Assembly: GCF_018842675.1 (NCBI RefSeq)
Contig: NZ_JAGTWO010000002.1
Coordinates: 124,001-188,000 of the forward strand
Source of the DNA: Candidatus Pantoea bituminis
Lineage (GTDB): Bacteria > Pseudomonadota > Gammaproteobacteria > Enterobacterales > Enterobacteriaceae
Length of the DNA: 64,000 bases
Reading direction: 5' to 3'
Numbering within the stretch: the stretch's first letter is position 1; each line of letters starts with the position of its first letter. The notes under the pieces are model-generated. The model was given only the letters and a program-made list of their open reading frames with translations. It was not told where the DNA came from and made no database searches. Below, piece after piece: positions 48,106-57,906 of this stretch. Made by a program: the position numbers and the translations under genes.

Positions 48106-49485
48106 ATGACAGCGAATAACCTGGTTAATGTAAAAGAGTGGATTGATGTACGTCCCATCTCGTCCTTTCAGTGGCGCGTACTGGTGCTGTGCCTGATTAT
48201 CATTATGTTTGACGGCTATGACGCTGCCGTAATGGGCTTTATTGCCCCGGCGCTGATTGAACACTGGGGTATCAGTCGCTCAGCAATGGGGCCGATTCTC
48301 GGTGCGGCAATGTTTGGCGTGGCACTGGGTGCACTGATTGCCGGGCCAATGTCCGATCGCTATGGCCGTAAGCGGGTCATTTTACTGTCGGTGCTGATCT
48401 TCTCCGCTTTCAGCCTGGCCTGTGCGTATGCCGCTTCGCCCACACAAATGGCCCTGTTGCGCTTTATTGCCGGATTAGGATTAGGCGCAGTGATGCCGAA
48501 TTGCGTGACTCTATTGTCGGAGTACATGCCCGAGCGTCGTAAAGGGATCATGATCACGTTGATGTTCAGCGGTTTTAACATTGGTTCGGGGCTGGGCGGA
48601 TTTATCGCCGCCGGGCTACTGGCTCATTATCACTGGCCTGCCGTGCTGATTTTCGGTGGCGTGCTGCCGCTGATCATGCTGCCGGTTATTGCCTGGCTGT
48701 TACCGGAATCGGCGCTGAATCTGGTGGTACGCAAGGCTCCGCGTGCGCAAATTGCCGCGCTGCTGAACCGTATGGGCGGACATTTCACTGATGAGAGTGC
48801 CTTTATCCTTAACTCTCCCAGTATTAAGCGCAACAGCACCATTGCAGAGTTGTTTCGTCACGGCTTTGCGCGCGGCACCATCATTCTCTGGCTGACCTAT
48901 TTTATGGGGCTGTTCGTTATTTATCTGCTGAATGGCTGGTTGCCAACCATCATGCGTTCCGGCGGTATTTCACTGGAGCAAGCCGCCATTATTGCCGGTT
49001 TGTTCCAGCTAGGTGGCCCGGTGGGAGGCATCATTGTTGGTGCGCTGATGGATAAACTGCGCGCGAAATGGGTTATTGGCGTGGTGTATTTAATCGGCTG
49101 TGTCTGTCTCATTACGCAAGGTCTTTTTGGACTGAGTGGCGTGGCGCTGGGTGTGATTATTTTTATCACCGGCATGTGCATTAACGGCGCGCAAAATGGG
49201 CTTCAGGTTTACTCGCCTGCATACTACCCAACCGAGATCCGTGCGACGGGCGTAAGCTGGATGCACGGGATAGGTCGTATTGGCGCTATCCTCAGCTCAT
49301 CACTGGGTGGTCTGTTGATGGGGGCTTTCCCGGGCCAGTCAGCCATCTTTTTTATTCTTGCCCTGCCCGCGCTGCTTGCCGCGATCAGCATCGTTTTTCA
49401 TCGCAATATTCAACTATCCATGAAGGTAAAAGGCGCAGGACTTGGTGAAATTCCGGCCCTGTCGCAAACGTTGAATAACCGATAA
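48106..49485 (+). CDS. galT: AAHS-family aromatic acid transporter, likely gallate permease
   Basis: A 459-residue MFS carrier of the aromatic acid:H+ symporter family (PcaK, GalT, BenK). Helix 1 has FDGYDAAVMGFIAPAL with the essential aspartates; the loop 2-3 motif is GPMSDRYGRKRVILLS; helix 11 has YYPTEIRATGVSWMHGIGR. It follows the LysR gene in the same direction with a 240-bp gap carrying its own promoter, and pckA follows. The gal neighbours suggest gallate or protocatechuate as the load. Confidence 0.9.
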   Translation: MTANNLVNVKEWIDVRPISSFQWRVLVLCLIIIMFDGYDAAVMGFIAPALIEHWGISRSAMGPILGAAMFGVALGALIAGPMSDRYGRKRVILLSVLIFSAFSLACAYAASPTQMALLRFIAGLGLGAVMPNCVTLLSEYMPERRKGIMITLMFSGFNIGSGLGGFIAAGLLAHYHWPAVLIFGGVLPLIMLPVIAWLLPESALNLVVRKAPRAQIAALLNRMGGHFTDESAFILNSPSIKRNSTIAELFRHGFARGTIILWLTYFMGLFVIYLLNGWLPTIMRSGGISLEQAAIIAGLFQLGGPVGGIIVGALMDKLRAKWVIGVVYLIGCVCLITQGLFGLSGVALGVIIFITGMCINGAQNGLQVYSPAYYPTEIRATGVSWMHGIGRIGAILSSSLGGLLMGAFPGQSAIFFILALPALLAAISIVFHRNIQLSMKVKGAGLGEIPALSQTLNNR

Positions 49486-49663
49486 GTGAAGCCGCTCTTA
49501 TGGCTCAGCTTATTCGTGGAATTAGGGTTTCTCATACTCTGGTCATCGGATTTCTCGTTAATCGAGCCAGTAGCAAGAAGATCGGCAAAGAATTGATAGG
49601 ACGTGATTCTTCTGTTTAAAAAAATCTTAGTAAGACGTCATCTGTATATGGGACAGAAATTAT

Positions 49664-51295
49664 ATGAATATTCAGCAGGCTGTTGAAAAAACACTTTTGT
49701 CAGTTGGGATAAATGAAACAGCAGAAGTGATTTATAACCCTGATTATGATCTTCTTATAGAGCATGAGACTTCAGCAGAACTGGAGGGCTACGAGCGCGG
49801 AGTAATGACCACTTCCGGTGCAGTTGCTGTGGACACTGGCGAATTCACCGGACGCTCGCCTAAAGATAAATATATCGTCCTGGATGATACAACGCGCGAT
49901 AGCCTGTGGTGGGCTAACTCCGGAACGGGACGTAATGACAATAAACCGCTGTCACCTGAAGTCTGGGCAGAACTCAAATCGCTCGTCGCCTCTCAACTTT
50001 CAGGCAAAAAACTGTATGTGATTGATGCGTGGTGCGGAGCGAGTGCTGCTACGCGACTGGCTGTGCGCTTTGTTACCGAAGTTGCCTGGCAGGCCCATTT
50101 CGTAAAAAATATGTTTATTACTCCTGATGCCGAAGAAATTGAGCAGTTTACCCCCGATTTCATGGTAATAAACGGTTCCAAATGTACCAATGCAAACTGG
50201 CAGGCTCAGGGCCTCAACTCCGAAAACTTTGTCGCTTTTAACCTGTCAGAGAAGATCCAGTTGATTGGCGGCACCTGGTACGGCGGAGAAATGAAAAAAG
50301 GCCTTTTCTCCGTTATGAATTACCTTCTTCCCCAACGTGGCATTGCATCAATGCACTGTTCTGCCAACCGAGGTGCCAATGGCGATGTGGCCCTTTTCTT
50401 TGGTCTGTCAGGAACGGGGAAAACGACGTTATCTACCGATCCCGAACGTCAGCTTATCGGTGATGATGAGCATGGTTGGGATGATGACGGAATCTTCAAT
50501 TTCGAAGGTGGCTGCTATGCAAAAACGATTAATTTAAGCGAGCAAGCTGAGCCTGAAATTTATAAAGCCATTCGTCACGAAGCATTACTGGAAAATGTTG
50601 TTGTGAGAGAAGACGGCAGCGTGGACTACGCTGATGGTCGTAAAACGGAAAATACGCGCGTTTCCTATCCACTTTCGCACATTGACAATATTGTCCGTCC
50701 GGTTTCACGCGCAGGCCACCCGGCGCACATCATATTTTTGACGGCCGATGCGTTCGGCGTATTACCCCCGGTATCGCGTCTGAACCGCGAGCAAATGCAG
50801 TACCATTTTCTTTCCGGCTTTACCTCAAAACTGGCGGGTACAGAAAGAGGTATTACGCATCCTACTCCAACGTTCTCAGCCTGTTATGGCGCCGCCTTTC
50901 TGCTGCTTCATCCGACACAATATGCCAGCGTGCTTGAAGCCAGAATGGCTGACACCAGCGCACAAGCCTGGCTGGTTAACACGGGCTGGAACAGCAAAGG
51001 CGAGCGTTTATCTCTCACCAACACCCGCAACATTATCAGTGCCATCCTTAACGGTTCTGTCAGCAATACTCTTTATAAAGAAATTCCTGTCTTTAATCTT
51101 TCTGTACCAGACAACATACCGGGCGTTGATAATAACCTGCTCGATCCGCGAAATAACTGGGACTCGGAAAAGGAATGGCTGGAAGCAGCCAACAAGCTGG
51201 CGCAGCTTTTTGTTGGTAATTTTAAGCAATACAGTGACACAGAAGCAGGCAAACAGCTGGCTCTTGCAGGACCAGATTTACGTGAAGAAAGTTAA
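49664..51295 (+). CDS. pckA: ATP-dependent phosphoenolpyruvate carboxykinase
   Basis: A 543-residue enzyme converting oxaloacetate and ATP to PEP and CO2, the key gluconeogenic step. The PEPCK signature is [20 protein letters not shown] followed by PKDKYIV, the P-loop is [11 protein letters not shown] at about 247-257, and the kinase-2 region is [30 protein letters not shown] and [10 protein letters not shown] are conserved too. The ribosome site is weak. In enterobacteria the core pckA gene is beside envZ/ompR; here it is next to galT. It would process the oxaloacetate made by GalC during growth on gallate, which suggests an additional copy. Confidence 0.95.
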   Translation: MNIQQAVEKTLLSVGINETAEVIYNPDYDLLIEHETSAELEGYERGVMTTSGAVAVDTGEFTGRSPKDKYIVLDDTTRDSLWWANSGTGRNDNKPLSPEVWAELKSLVASQLSGKKLYVIDAWCGASAATRLAVRFVTEVAWQAHFVKNMFITPDAEEIEQFTPDFMVINGSKCTNANWQAQGLNSENFVAFNLSEKIQLIGGTWYGGEMKKGLFSVMNYLLPQRGIASMHCSANRGANGDVALFFGLSGTGKTTLSTDPERQLIGDDEHGWDDDGIFNFEGGCYAKTINLSEQAEPEIYKAIRHEALLENVVVREDGSVDYADGRKTENTRVSYPLSHIDNIVRPVSRAGHPAHIIFLTADAFGVLPPVSRLNREQMQYHFLSGFTSKLAGTERGITHPTPTFSACYGAAFLLLHPTQYASVLEARMADTSAQAWLVNTGWNSKGERLSLTNTRNIISAILNGSVSNTLYKEIPVFNLSVPDNIPGVDNNLLDPRNNWDSEKEWLEAANKLAQLFVGNFKQYSDTEAGKQLALAGPDLREES

Positions 51296-51788
51296 AAGCC
51301 TACTATGTGGCATTCAGCCATAAAGAGTAGCAGGTGGAAACGCTCGCTGGCGCAGCAGATTTGCCAGTTTAAACATCATCGATAATGCAAATAAAGATGG
51401 TTTTAGAGGTTCGATTAAATCACTGGCCTGATGCGAACAGCGATTTCTGTCCATTGCTTCTGCCGACAAAATACACGAGTAACACATGCTCTATTTCCGG
51501 GTACAAGCGTGTCCCCTGTTTTATGGCATGCGTGTGTTGTTGGTACATACAATGCTTAAGTAAAACGCTTGCATCAACGTCGGTTTTTTACCCCCTTATT
51601 TTATATAGGGGGTCATCAACAAATGAACGCAGCTTGCCTTCTGATAATGAACCTGAAATAAGTTACCAATGCTGCCGCACCCGCCAATGCAGATATTCTG
51701 TTCATTCCGTTACGCTCGCTTTGCCTACTGCCATGAGCACGCAGAGTCATCGGGTCGCTTGATGTCGCGTAACTCATCTCAGTCCTGC

Positions 51789-52285
51789 TTATTTTGCAGG
51801 GATATTTTCCGCTTCGCGCTGTCGATGCAGCTTCTCCAGCCACTGCGCAGTCTGTATGTAGTCGCGGGGAGTCTTAAGAACGTCATTGCCATGCATTTTT
51901 TCTGCAAGAATAACCCGGCATGAACTTACAGTTTCCAGACCCGTTTTTCTGTTGCACTAACGGCCGTCAAAATGGGAAGGGACTCATGCTGTCGCTGCCT
52001 GACTGCATCGATTTCAGCATCAGTAACTTATTGTAAAACAATAGTATGGTGATGCAGGTTTCGCCTGGCATTGAGGGACTCCGAAGATACGCTGTTGTCT
52101 TGCGCCAATGAAATGGTTAAATACTGTGCGACGCTGATCGTATATCTGATTTCAGCATTAACTTGGTGGAAAGCCGCACGTGGTGCCGTTATTGCAACAC
52201 CACAGCCAATGGTTGTATCAAGCGCACGCGCACTAAACAGATCGCTGATCTCAAATTGCGTACTAATGTACAACGCATAATTCAA
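51789..52285 (-). pseudogene. FUSC-family (aromatic acid exporter) fossil
   Basis: Reverse-strand pieces in several frames resemble the middle and end of FUSC-type membrane proteins: ISDLFSARALDTTIGCGVAI with a membrane strand after it, SESLNARRNLHH, then after a stop ESLPILTAVSATEKRVW, then TPRDYIQTAQWLEKLHRQRE before the stop at 51789. The N-terminal membrane part is missing. FUSC proteins export aromatic acids such as fusaric or p-hydroxybenzoic acid. The rest of 51296-51788 shows no gene, only a CCCCC/GGGGG hairpin at 51591-51612. Confidence 0.5.
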
Positions 52286-52288
52286 TGA

Positions 52289-52837
52289 TTAGCTGCAGTA
52301 GGGCAACCTCTGTTCAGGGGCCGGGATCCAGCGAGATTGCGTTGCTCCTGCGTCATACTGAATTTTTGATGGCAACGTAATCAGTTCAATCAGCACGCCA
52401 AATGGCGTCATACCAAACCAGGTTTGGTTACCCTTCCCCTCCTCCTGAGCAAAACAGTCATTGGGCCCGTCAAACATCTTGGCACCCTGCTCCCGCATCT
52501 TTTCAGCCGTAGAGTGAATATCATCCACATAAAGTGAAAAATGATTGATACCCGCCTGCCCTGGAGTAGCCTTAATGTTCTCGGTAGCCGGTTCTGTCTG
52601 GAAAAGCTCAACATTGCATCCGTTTGCTAATCGCAGCATCGCCAGGCCAGTCACTTTCATCTCTGCTGGAAACCCATTAAGAGGATGCATCTCTTCACCC
52701 CCAACATCAGCACCGGAATCTTCAGGCGGCACAATGCGATACAGGACCGACGCGTCCAGAGCTTTAATAAAAAAGCGTTCAGCGTCCGGTAAGCTGGTAA
52801 CGGTGATGCCGATATGTTCAATACCACGAATAGTCAT
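52289..52837 (-). CDS. VOC-family (glyoxalase-like) protein
   Basis: A 182-residue VOC protein with two beta-alpha-beta-beta-beta units: IRGIEHIGITVTSLPDAERF with a metal histidine, NGCNVELFQTEPA, INHFSLYVDDIHSTAEKM and FGVLIELITLPS. Start ATG 52837 is fixed by GGAGG 4 nt upstream. This single-chain size fits glyoxalase or lyase roles more than ring cleavage. It is divergent from the IolE-like operon and may act on the same sugar, but this is uncertain. Confidence 0.82.
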   Translation of the reverse strand: MTIRGIEHIGITVTSLPDAERFFIKALDASVLYRIVPPEDSGADVGGEEMHPLNGFPAEMKVTGLAMLRLANGCNVELFQTEPATENIKATPGQAGINHFSLYVDDIHSTAEKMREQGAKMFDGPNDCFAQEEGKGNQTWFGMTPFGVLIELITLPSKIQYDAGATQSRWIPAPEQRLPYCS

Positions 52838-52994
52838 TTGTCCTCCGACAGTGTTCATCATGTTCTTCCATCCTTTATCCCGACATGACTGGAATCATTG
52901 CCGCATGCCCTAACCCCAAGCTTTTCATAAAGATTTATTAAAGGACTCTTGTTAAGCGTAGATCCTTTCACTGCTATATGGCCAGGTATAACAG

Positions 52995-53010
52995 TGAGGG
53001 TTTTCCCTCA
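52995..53010. promoter_or_regulatory. LacI-type operator before the IolE-like operon
   Basis: TGAGGG (52995-53000), TTTT, CCCTCA (53005-53010), a perfect inverted repeat. The same layout (TGAGGT-CTTT-ACCTCA) lies at 56301-56316 in front of the LacI gene. It is 70 bp before the ATG at 53080. Confidence 0.65.
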
Positions 53011-53079
53011 TTTTATCGATGTCGTGCTACTGACAGGCTTGATTACAGTGTGCCCACGTACATAAAAGGAGAGAAAACC

Positions 53080-53997
53080 ATGGCGTTAACCACGATAAAA
53101 CTCGGTGTCAGCCCGCTATGCTGGACTAATGATGTGCTTGAGGACTTAGGCGGTGATATTCCACTGGAAACCTGTCTGCAGCAGGCGGCGCAGGCTGGCT
53201 ATCAGGGTATTGAGCTAGGCCGAAAATTCCCGCGTGATGCTGATACATTACGCCCTTTGCTAGACGGCGTGGGGTTACAGCTGGCATCAGGCTGGTACAG
53301 CGGTTTTCTGGCAGACCGTAGCGTCGAAGATGAGCTGGAAGCCGTTCGGGATCATGCTCGTTTACTTCAACAACTGGGCGCCAGCGTGATGGTTTATGGC
53401 GAATGCGGCCAGTTACCTGCCGAAGCACCGCTTGATGCGCCGCTGTCACAATCGCCCGCGTTAGGTGGGATTGATATCACCAGGTATGCACATAAGGTCA
53501 ATGTTCTGGCCGACGTGCTGTTACGTGATTACAACCTGAAGCTCGCCTATCACCACCATCTGATGATGATCGTTGAGCATGGCGATGAACTGCAGGCCTT
53601 CCTTACTCACACACACGATAATGTCGGCTTGGTGTTTGACAGCGGTCATGCGTTTGCGGCGGGTGTCGATATTGCTTCAGTGCTGGAAAAATGGGGTCAC
53701 CGAATTGTACATCTGCACCTGAAAGACGTGCGCAGCGACGTGCTGGCACAGGTACGTGCACAGGACATGAGCTTTAATGACGCAGTGCGTGCCGGGCTGT
53801 TCACCGTGCCCGGAGAAGGTGCCATCAACTTCTCTCCGTTGATACGTTTTATTGAGCAGGGTCACTATCAGGGTTGGTTGATCGTTGAAGCAGAACAGGA
53901 TCCAAATCGGGCGCCACCGCTTGCCACAGCCACTCGCGCTGCCGGGTGGATGCGGGAGCATTTTACTCTGACGCAACAATCGGAGGTGAATGCCTGA
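53080..53997 (+). CDS. IolE-like sugar dehydratase/isomerase (TIM barrel)
   Basis: A 305-residue xylose-isomerase-like TIM-barrel protein. GVSPLCWTNDVLEDLGGDIP is the IolE start signature (2-keto-myo-inositol dehydratase), and AYHHHLMMIVEHGDELQAFL, GLVFDSGHAFAAGVD, VHLHLKDVR and WLIVEAEQDPN bring the metal ligands Glu, Asp, His and Glu. The frame is open 34 codons further upstream, but ATG 53080 has AAAGGAG 8 nt before it. It overlaps the next dehydrogenase gene at TGATG, which shows coupling. The substrate may be inosose or a related cyclitol. Confidence 0.88.
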   Translation: MALTTIKLGVSPLCWTNDVLEDLGGDIPLETCLQQAAQAGYQGIELGRKFPRDADTLRPLLDGVGLQLASGWYSGFLADRSVEDELEAVRDHARLLQQLGASVMVYGECGQLPAEAPLDAPLSQSPALGGIDITRYAHKVNVLADVLLRDYNLKLAYHHHLMMIVEHGDELQAFLTHTHDNVGLVFDSGHAFAAGVDIASVLEKWGHRIVHLHLKDVRSDVLAQVRAQDMSFNDAVRAGLFTVPGEGAINFSPLIRFIEQGHYQGWLIVEAEQDPNRAPPLATATRAAGWMREHFTLTQQSEVNA

Positions 53998-55166
53998 TGA
54001 AAACACAACTGAATATCGGCCTGATCGGTTCAGGATTTATGGGGCAGGCCCATGCTGATGCCTGTCGTCGTGCTGCTATGCTTTATCCAAATCTGCCGTT
54101 ACGTCCCCATCTTTACGCACTGGCCGATCAAAATCAGGAACTGGCTGACGCAAACGCCAAACGTTTTGGCGCTGAAAAAGCCTACGGTGACTGGCGGGAG
54201 CTGGTTAACGATCCTGACGTTGATGTTGTCGACATTACCTCACCTAACCATCTGCACGTGGACATGGCCCTGGCAGCGATTGCAGCGGGGAAACACGTCT
54301 ACTGTGAAAAGCCACTGGCACTGAATGCTGAACAGGCAAGAAAGATGACAGCTGCCGCCGCGCAGGCTGGCGTGAAAACTATGGTAGCGTTCAACAATAT
54401 CAAGACACCGGCAGCGCTGCTGGCAAAACAGATTATTGAACGAGGCGAAATTGGTACGCCAGTACGGTTCCGTGGCACCTTCGATCAGGGTTTTTATAAT
54501 GATCCAAACCTGCCGTGGTCCTGGCGCTGTTCACAACGTCTTGGCGGCAGTGGTGCATTAGGCGATCTCGGTGCACACACCTTATCTGTGGCCCAGTTTT
54601 TGATGGGTGATATCACTGAAGTCACAGCCAGCGCGCAAACCTGTATCACTGAGCGTCCCGTTCCGCAGGTTGATGCCGGTTATGCCAGTCACGTTGATGA
54701 CAACGCAGAGATGCGCAGGGTAGAAAATGAGGATCAGGTACAGTGCCTGGTTAACTTCACCAGTGGGGCTGCGGGGGTTATTGAAGCGTCACGTATCTGT
54801 GCGGGTCGCATCTTTGGTGTGTTCTGGGAAGTCTCCGGCACCGAAGGTACAATCTATATGGATGGCGAGCGTTTCAACGAACTTCAGATTTACCGCTTCA
54901 ATGATGACAAGCACGACCGTGGGTTTAAAACCCTTTATGCAGGAAGCCAAATCCCCGCCTATTCAGGTTTCTTTGGCTTCGATTTTGGTGGCGGAGGTCT
55001 CGGCTATTTCGACGTCAAAGTAATCGAGATGCACGATTTAGTGATGGGGATATGCAGCGACAATGACTGTTTCCCTAACTTCGCGTTTGGCCTGCAAAAT
55101 CAGGAAATCCTCGCGGCCATTGAAACGTCAATGACTTCACGCCGCTGGGAGTCTGTTCAACGCTGA
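53997..55166 (+). CDS. Gfo/Idh/MocA-family dehydrogenase (first of three)
   Basis: A 389-residue NAD(P)-dependent oxidoreductase. NIGLIGSGFMGQAHADACRR is the nucleotide loop; DVVDITSPNHLHVDMALAA and GKHVYCEKPLALNAEQAR contain the EKP motif with the catalytic lysine; GALGDLGAHTLSVAQFLMGD carries the GGxxxDxGxH-like site. It overlaps the IolE-like gene by the TGATG junction, with GGAGG upstream. Likely oxidises or reduces a sugar or cyclitol at C2/C3. The long C-terminal part (about 300-389) matches larger family members. Confidence 0.9.
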   Translation: MKTQLNIGLIGSGFMGQAHADACRRAAMLYPNLPLRPHLYALADQNQELADANAKRFGAEKAYGDWRELVNDPDVDVVDITSPNHLHVDMALAAIAAGKHVYCEKPLALNAEQARKMTAAAAQAGVKTMVAFNNIKTPAALLAKQIIERGEIGTPVRFRGTFDQGFYNDPNLPWSWRCSQRLGGSGALGDLGAHTLSVAQFLMGDITEVTASAQTCITERPVPQVDAGYASHVDDNAEMRRVENEDQVQCLVNFTSGAAGVIEASRICAGRIFGVFWEVSGTEGTIYMDGERFNELQIYRFNDDKHDRGFKTLYAGSQIPAYSGFFGFDFGGGGLGYFDVKVIEMHDLVMGICSDNDCFPNFAFGLQNQEILAAIETSMTSRRWESVQR

Positions 55167-55178
55167 GGGCTGGTGCTT

Positions 55179-55200
55179 GGCGGGACTCTCCCCGCCTTTA
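55179..55200. terminator. Hairpin between convergent dehydrogenase genes
   Basis: GGCGGG (55179-55184) with CCCGCC (55191-55196), 6-nt loop, followed by TTTA. It separates the genes ending at 55166 and 55206. Confidence 0.5.
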
Positions 55201-55205
55201 ATTGG

Positions 55206-56219
55206 TCATAACGTAGTCGGCGCGACTTGGCAGAAACGACCTTCTGCCAGCGATATGACTGCAGCTTCGGCAATCGCCTGTGCCTTCAGCCCATCCTCCA
55301 GGCCGGGCAAATCAGTTGCGCTTTCACCATTGAGGGAGCGGACAAAAGCGTCCAGCTGAGCATAATAGGTTGCCTGCACCCGGCTGAACCAGTCGGGAAA
55401 TAGCCCCGGTTGCTGGATCTGACTGCCTTGATAGCAGGTCACACCTTGAGGCTTTTGACTGCCTGATTCCAACATACCTTTAGCCCCCATCACGCTAATA
55501 CGTTCATCATAGCCATAACCGGTGCGGCGGGTATTATCCAGCTGCGCCAGCGCACCACGCTGCATCCGCATTAACAGGACGCTGGTATCCACATCGCCAA
55601 AGCGGGTAATTTCGGGCTGGACTAATGCACTGCCCATGGCTGCAACTTCGCAGACTTCGTCGTCCGTTAACCAGCGCAACAGATCAAAGAAATGAATCGC
55701 CTGATCGCGCATCTGGCCACCAGACGCCTGCAAATAACTGAGTGGCGGCATTTCAGACGAGCGGCAGACCATCTGAATTAATTCAGCGTCACCAATGCGC
55801 CCCTGCCGGAGCTGCTGCTTGAGTTGTTGATGGCTGGCATCAAAGCGACGGTTAAAACCTACGGTAACGGGTACATTTAATGGCAGGACAGCATCTGCTA
55901 CCCGACGCGCCCGATCCAGCGACAGATCTATCGGTTTTTCGCAATAGATTGCTTTGCCCGCACGCGCTGCGGCTTCAAGTAAATCGGCATGCGTCGGTGT
56001 GGCGCTGGCGATTAACACCATATCAATATTGTCATCCTGAATAGCCTGGCTTGCTGTTGCGCCACGGGTATCAAACCGTTGTGCAAACACATCAACACGC
56101 GACGGATCTGTATCGGCCACATAGACCAGTTCAATCCCGGGATGTGCAACCAGATTTTTTGCATGTACCTCACCAATAAACCCACAACCTAACAATGCAA
56201 CACGTTGCTTCTTACTCAT
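55206..56219 (-). CDS. Inositol 2-dehydrogenase-like protein (Gfo/Idh/MocA, second of three)
   Basis: A 337-residue family member closest in layout to IolG: RVALLGCGFIGEVHAKNLVA, GKAIYCEKPIDLSLDRAR with the EKP lysine, VGFNRRFDASHQQLKQQL, and GGQMRDQAIHFFDLLRWL with the catalytic Asp and His. The long open frame extends 90 codons upstream, but ATG 56219 has GGAG at 9 nt and begins at the expected family start. It is divergent from the LacI gene, across the operator at 56301. It probably oxidises myo-inositol or a relative with NAD. Confidence 0.9.
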   Translation of the reverse strand: MSKKQRVALLGCGFIGEVHAKNLVAHPGIELVYVADTDPSRVDVFAQRFDTRGATASQAIQDDNIDMVLIASATPTHADLLEAAARAGKAIYCEKPIDLSLDRARRVADAVLPLNVPVTVGFNRRFDASHQQLKQQLRQGRIGDAELIQMVCRSSEMPPLSYLQASGGQMRDQAIHFFDLLRWLTDDEVCEVAAMGSALVQPEITRFGDVDTSVLLMRMQRGALAQLDNTRRTGYGYDERISVMGAKGMLESGSQKPQGVTCYQGSQIQQPGLFPDWFSRVQATYYAQLDAFVRSLNGESATDLPGLEDGLKAQAIAEAAVISLAEGRFCQVAPTTL

Positions 56220-56300
56220 TTTTTTGAACTCCGTCATATGCTTGGGGAAAGCTGCATCGTCAAGATAGCCTTGATGATTACACTGGCTGAACCCTGTTTT

Positions 56301-56316
56301 TGAGGTCTTTACCTCA
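56301..56316. promoter_or_regulatory. LacI-type operator between LacI and Idh genes
   Basis: TGAGGT (56301-56306), CTTT, ACCTCA (56311-56316), a perfect inverted repeat 11 bp before the LacI ATG. It has the same design as 52995-53010. Confidence 0.65.
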
Positions 56317-56327
56317 TTGGAGAAAAA

Positions 56328-57346
56328 ATGAAAAAGATGTCCCTTCAGGAGGTAGCCAGACGAGCGGGTGTTGGTCTGGCAACAGTGGATCGTGTACTCA
56401 ATGAGCGTGGTGGCGTATCGCCGGAGACCGTTAGTAAAGTGTTGCAGGTGGCACGTGAAAGTGGCCTTAACAGGATTTTGCCTGAGGAGCATCGTCATCC
56501 ATGGCAGATTGAAGTTTTGCTTAGTGGTAATGACTCTTTTTCTTTAAGCAGTTGGCACAGGACTTCAGCGATGTCGCCAGTAATTTGGGTTATCGACGGC
56601 TGACCTTACACCGCACTTTTATTCCAGAGTCGCAGCCTGAACGGGTGGCAAAACGCATTCTTGCCGGAAGCAAGACGCGTGATGGCCTAATCGTTTTTGC
56701 GCATGAATACCCAGCTATCTATGAGGCGCTGGAAACCTGCCAGAAGCGCGGCGTACCGGTTATCTCGCTGGTCACTGACCTTCCTGGCGCAGCGCGGCTT
56801 TGTCATGTTGGAATCAACCAGTTGCAGGCCGGCCGGACGGCAGGACATTTGATGGGCAGAATGCTTCATCAACCCGGTGAAGTGCTGATAGTGAGCGGGC
56901 GCGTGGATTACAGCGCACATCGACAGCGTATAGAGGGCTTTCATCATGTTTTATCCGAGCGTTATCCACATATTCACCTGCGAGAAGTGCTTGCCGGTCA
57001 GGAAGAACGTGACACCATCAGTAAACTGCTGGAAAAACAACTGATTAAGTCGGGCAACTTGCTGGGAATTTACAACACGGGTTTAGGAAATACCGAGATT
57101 GGCCAGGCACTGGCTCGTCATCGTAAGCTCAACTCCTGTGTGTGGATCACTCATGAACTCTATGCCACCACACGTAAACTAATGGCTCAGCAAAGTATCG
57201 CGCTAACACTGGATCAAAATACCCGGCAACATGCTCAACTGGCACTAGAGCTCATGCTGCGTCATCTGGAAGGAGGCGAGAAACCGGATACCTACGCGGA
57301 GGGCAAAGTAGATTTTGTGATTTATACCTCCGAGAACAGTGCTTAA
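56328..57346 (+). CDS. LacI-family repressor of the inositol-like block, one homopolymer frameshift
   Basis: About 339 residues. The HTH (MSLQEVARRAGVGLATVDRV, then LNERGGVSPETVSKVLQVA) is followed by the ligand domain. The frame breaks in a run of five T (56537-56541); one added T gives SFFFKQLAQDFSDVASNLGY. The rest, GLIVFAHEYPAIYEALETC, HVGINQLQAGRTAGHLMGRM, IVSGRVDYSAHRQRIEGF, is of the periplasmic-binding-protein type with a sugar pocket. The two TGAGG-N6-CCTCA elements (52995, 56301) suggest that it controls itself, the divergent dehydrogenase and the IolE-like operon. Confidence 0.88.
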
Positions 57347-57906
57347 CGTGAATTTAAAGAATGATATTTATTATCGCGTTATGAATGCGCAGATTTACAT
57401 ATTATTGCCAGTTATAAGATCTCAATGGGCATTACTTTCTTTCGGCAACGCAGTAGAATTAACCGAACCTTATAAAATTAAGACACTATATTTAACACTC
57501 TTGCATTCACATAAAATTGGTATCAAATATCTTTGTCGGAAGATCGTTAAATTAAAACAATCAAGCGTGTATAGATGATTTTTTAGAGAGCTTTTTAAAT
57601 TAATCAAAAATGTATGATCGCATCACTCTTTATCTGAATATTTTAAGTAGCTTCTATCTGGCTCATTAAAACCGGATACCTCATAAAAACTCGGAAAACC
57701 TATATCAATAATAAGTGAAAGGTAACAATTCACGGACAACACTTGTGATTGATGTGAACCCATCAAAATAAAGTTTATGAAATGCTTGAGCTCACAAAAT
57801 GAAAGTAAAATTTCATATAATATTTAACTCGGAATATAAATACCGGTAGGGTGAGCGCTACTTAACATTCTTAAATGTTTCTTAGCCGTTTTTACCAGGA
57901 GGTTTC
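57347..57906. other. AT-rich gap before the sugar-porter gene
   Basis: 560 bp with no supported gene; a 79-codon plus frame at its start has no family likeness. A GTGAA-N9-TTCAC inverted repeat (57715-57733) may be part of the promoter of the transporter at 57907. Confidence 0.4.

Noticed and set aside
57339..57578. A 79-codon plus frame after the LacI gene
   Set aside because: AT-rich, no ribosome site, no recognisable domain.
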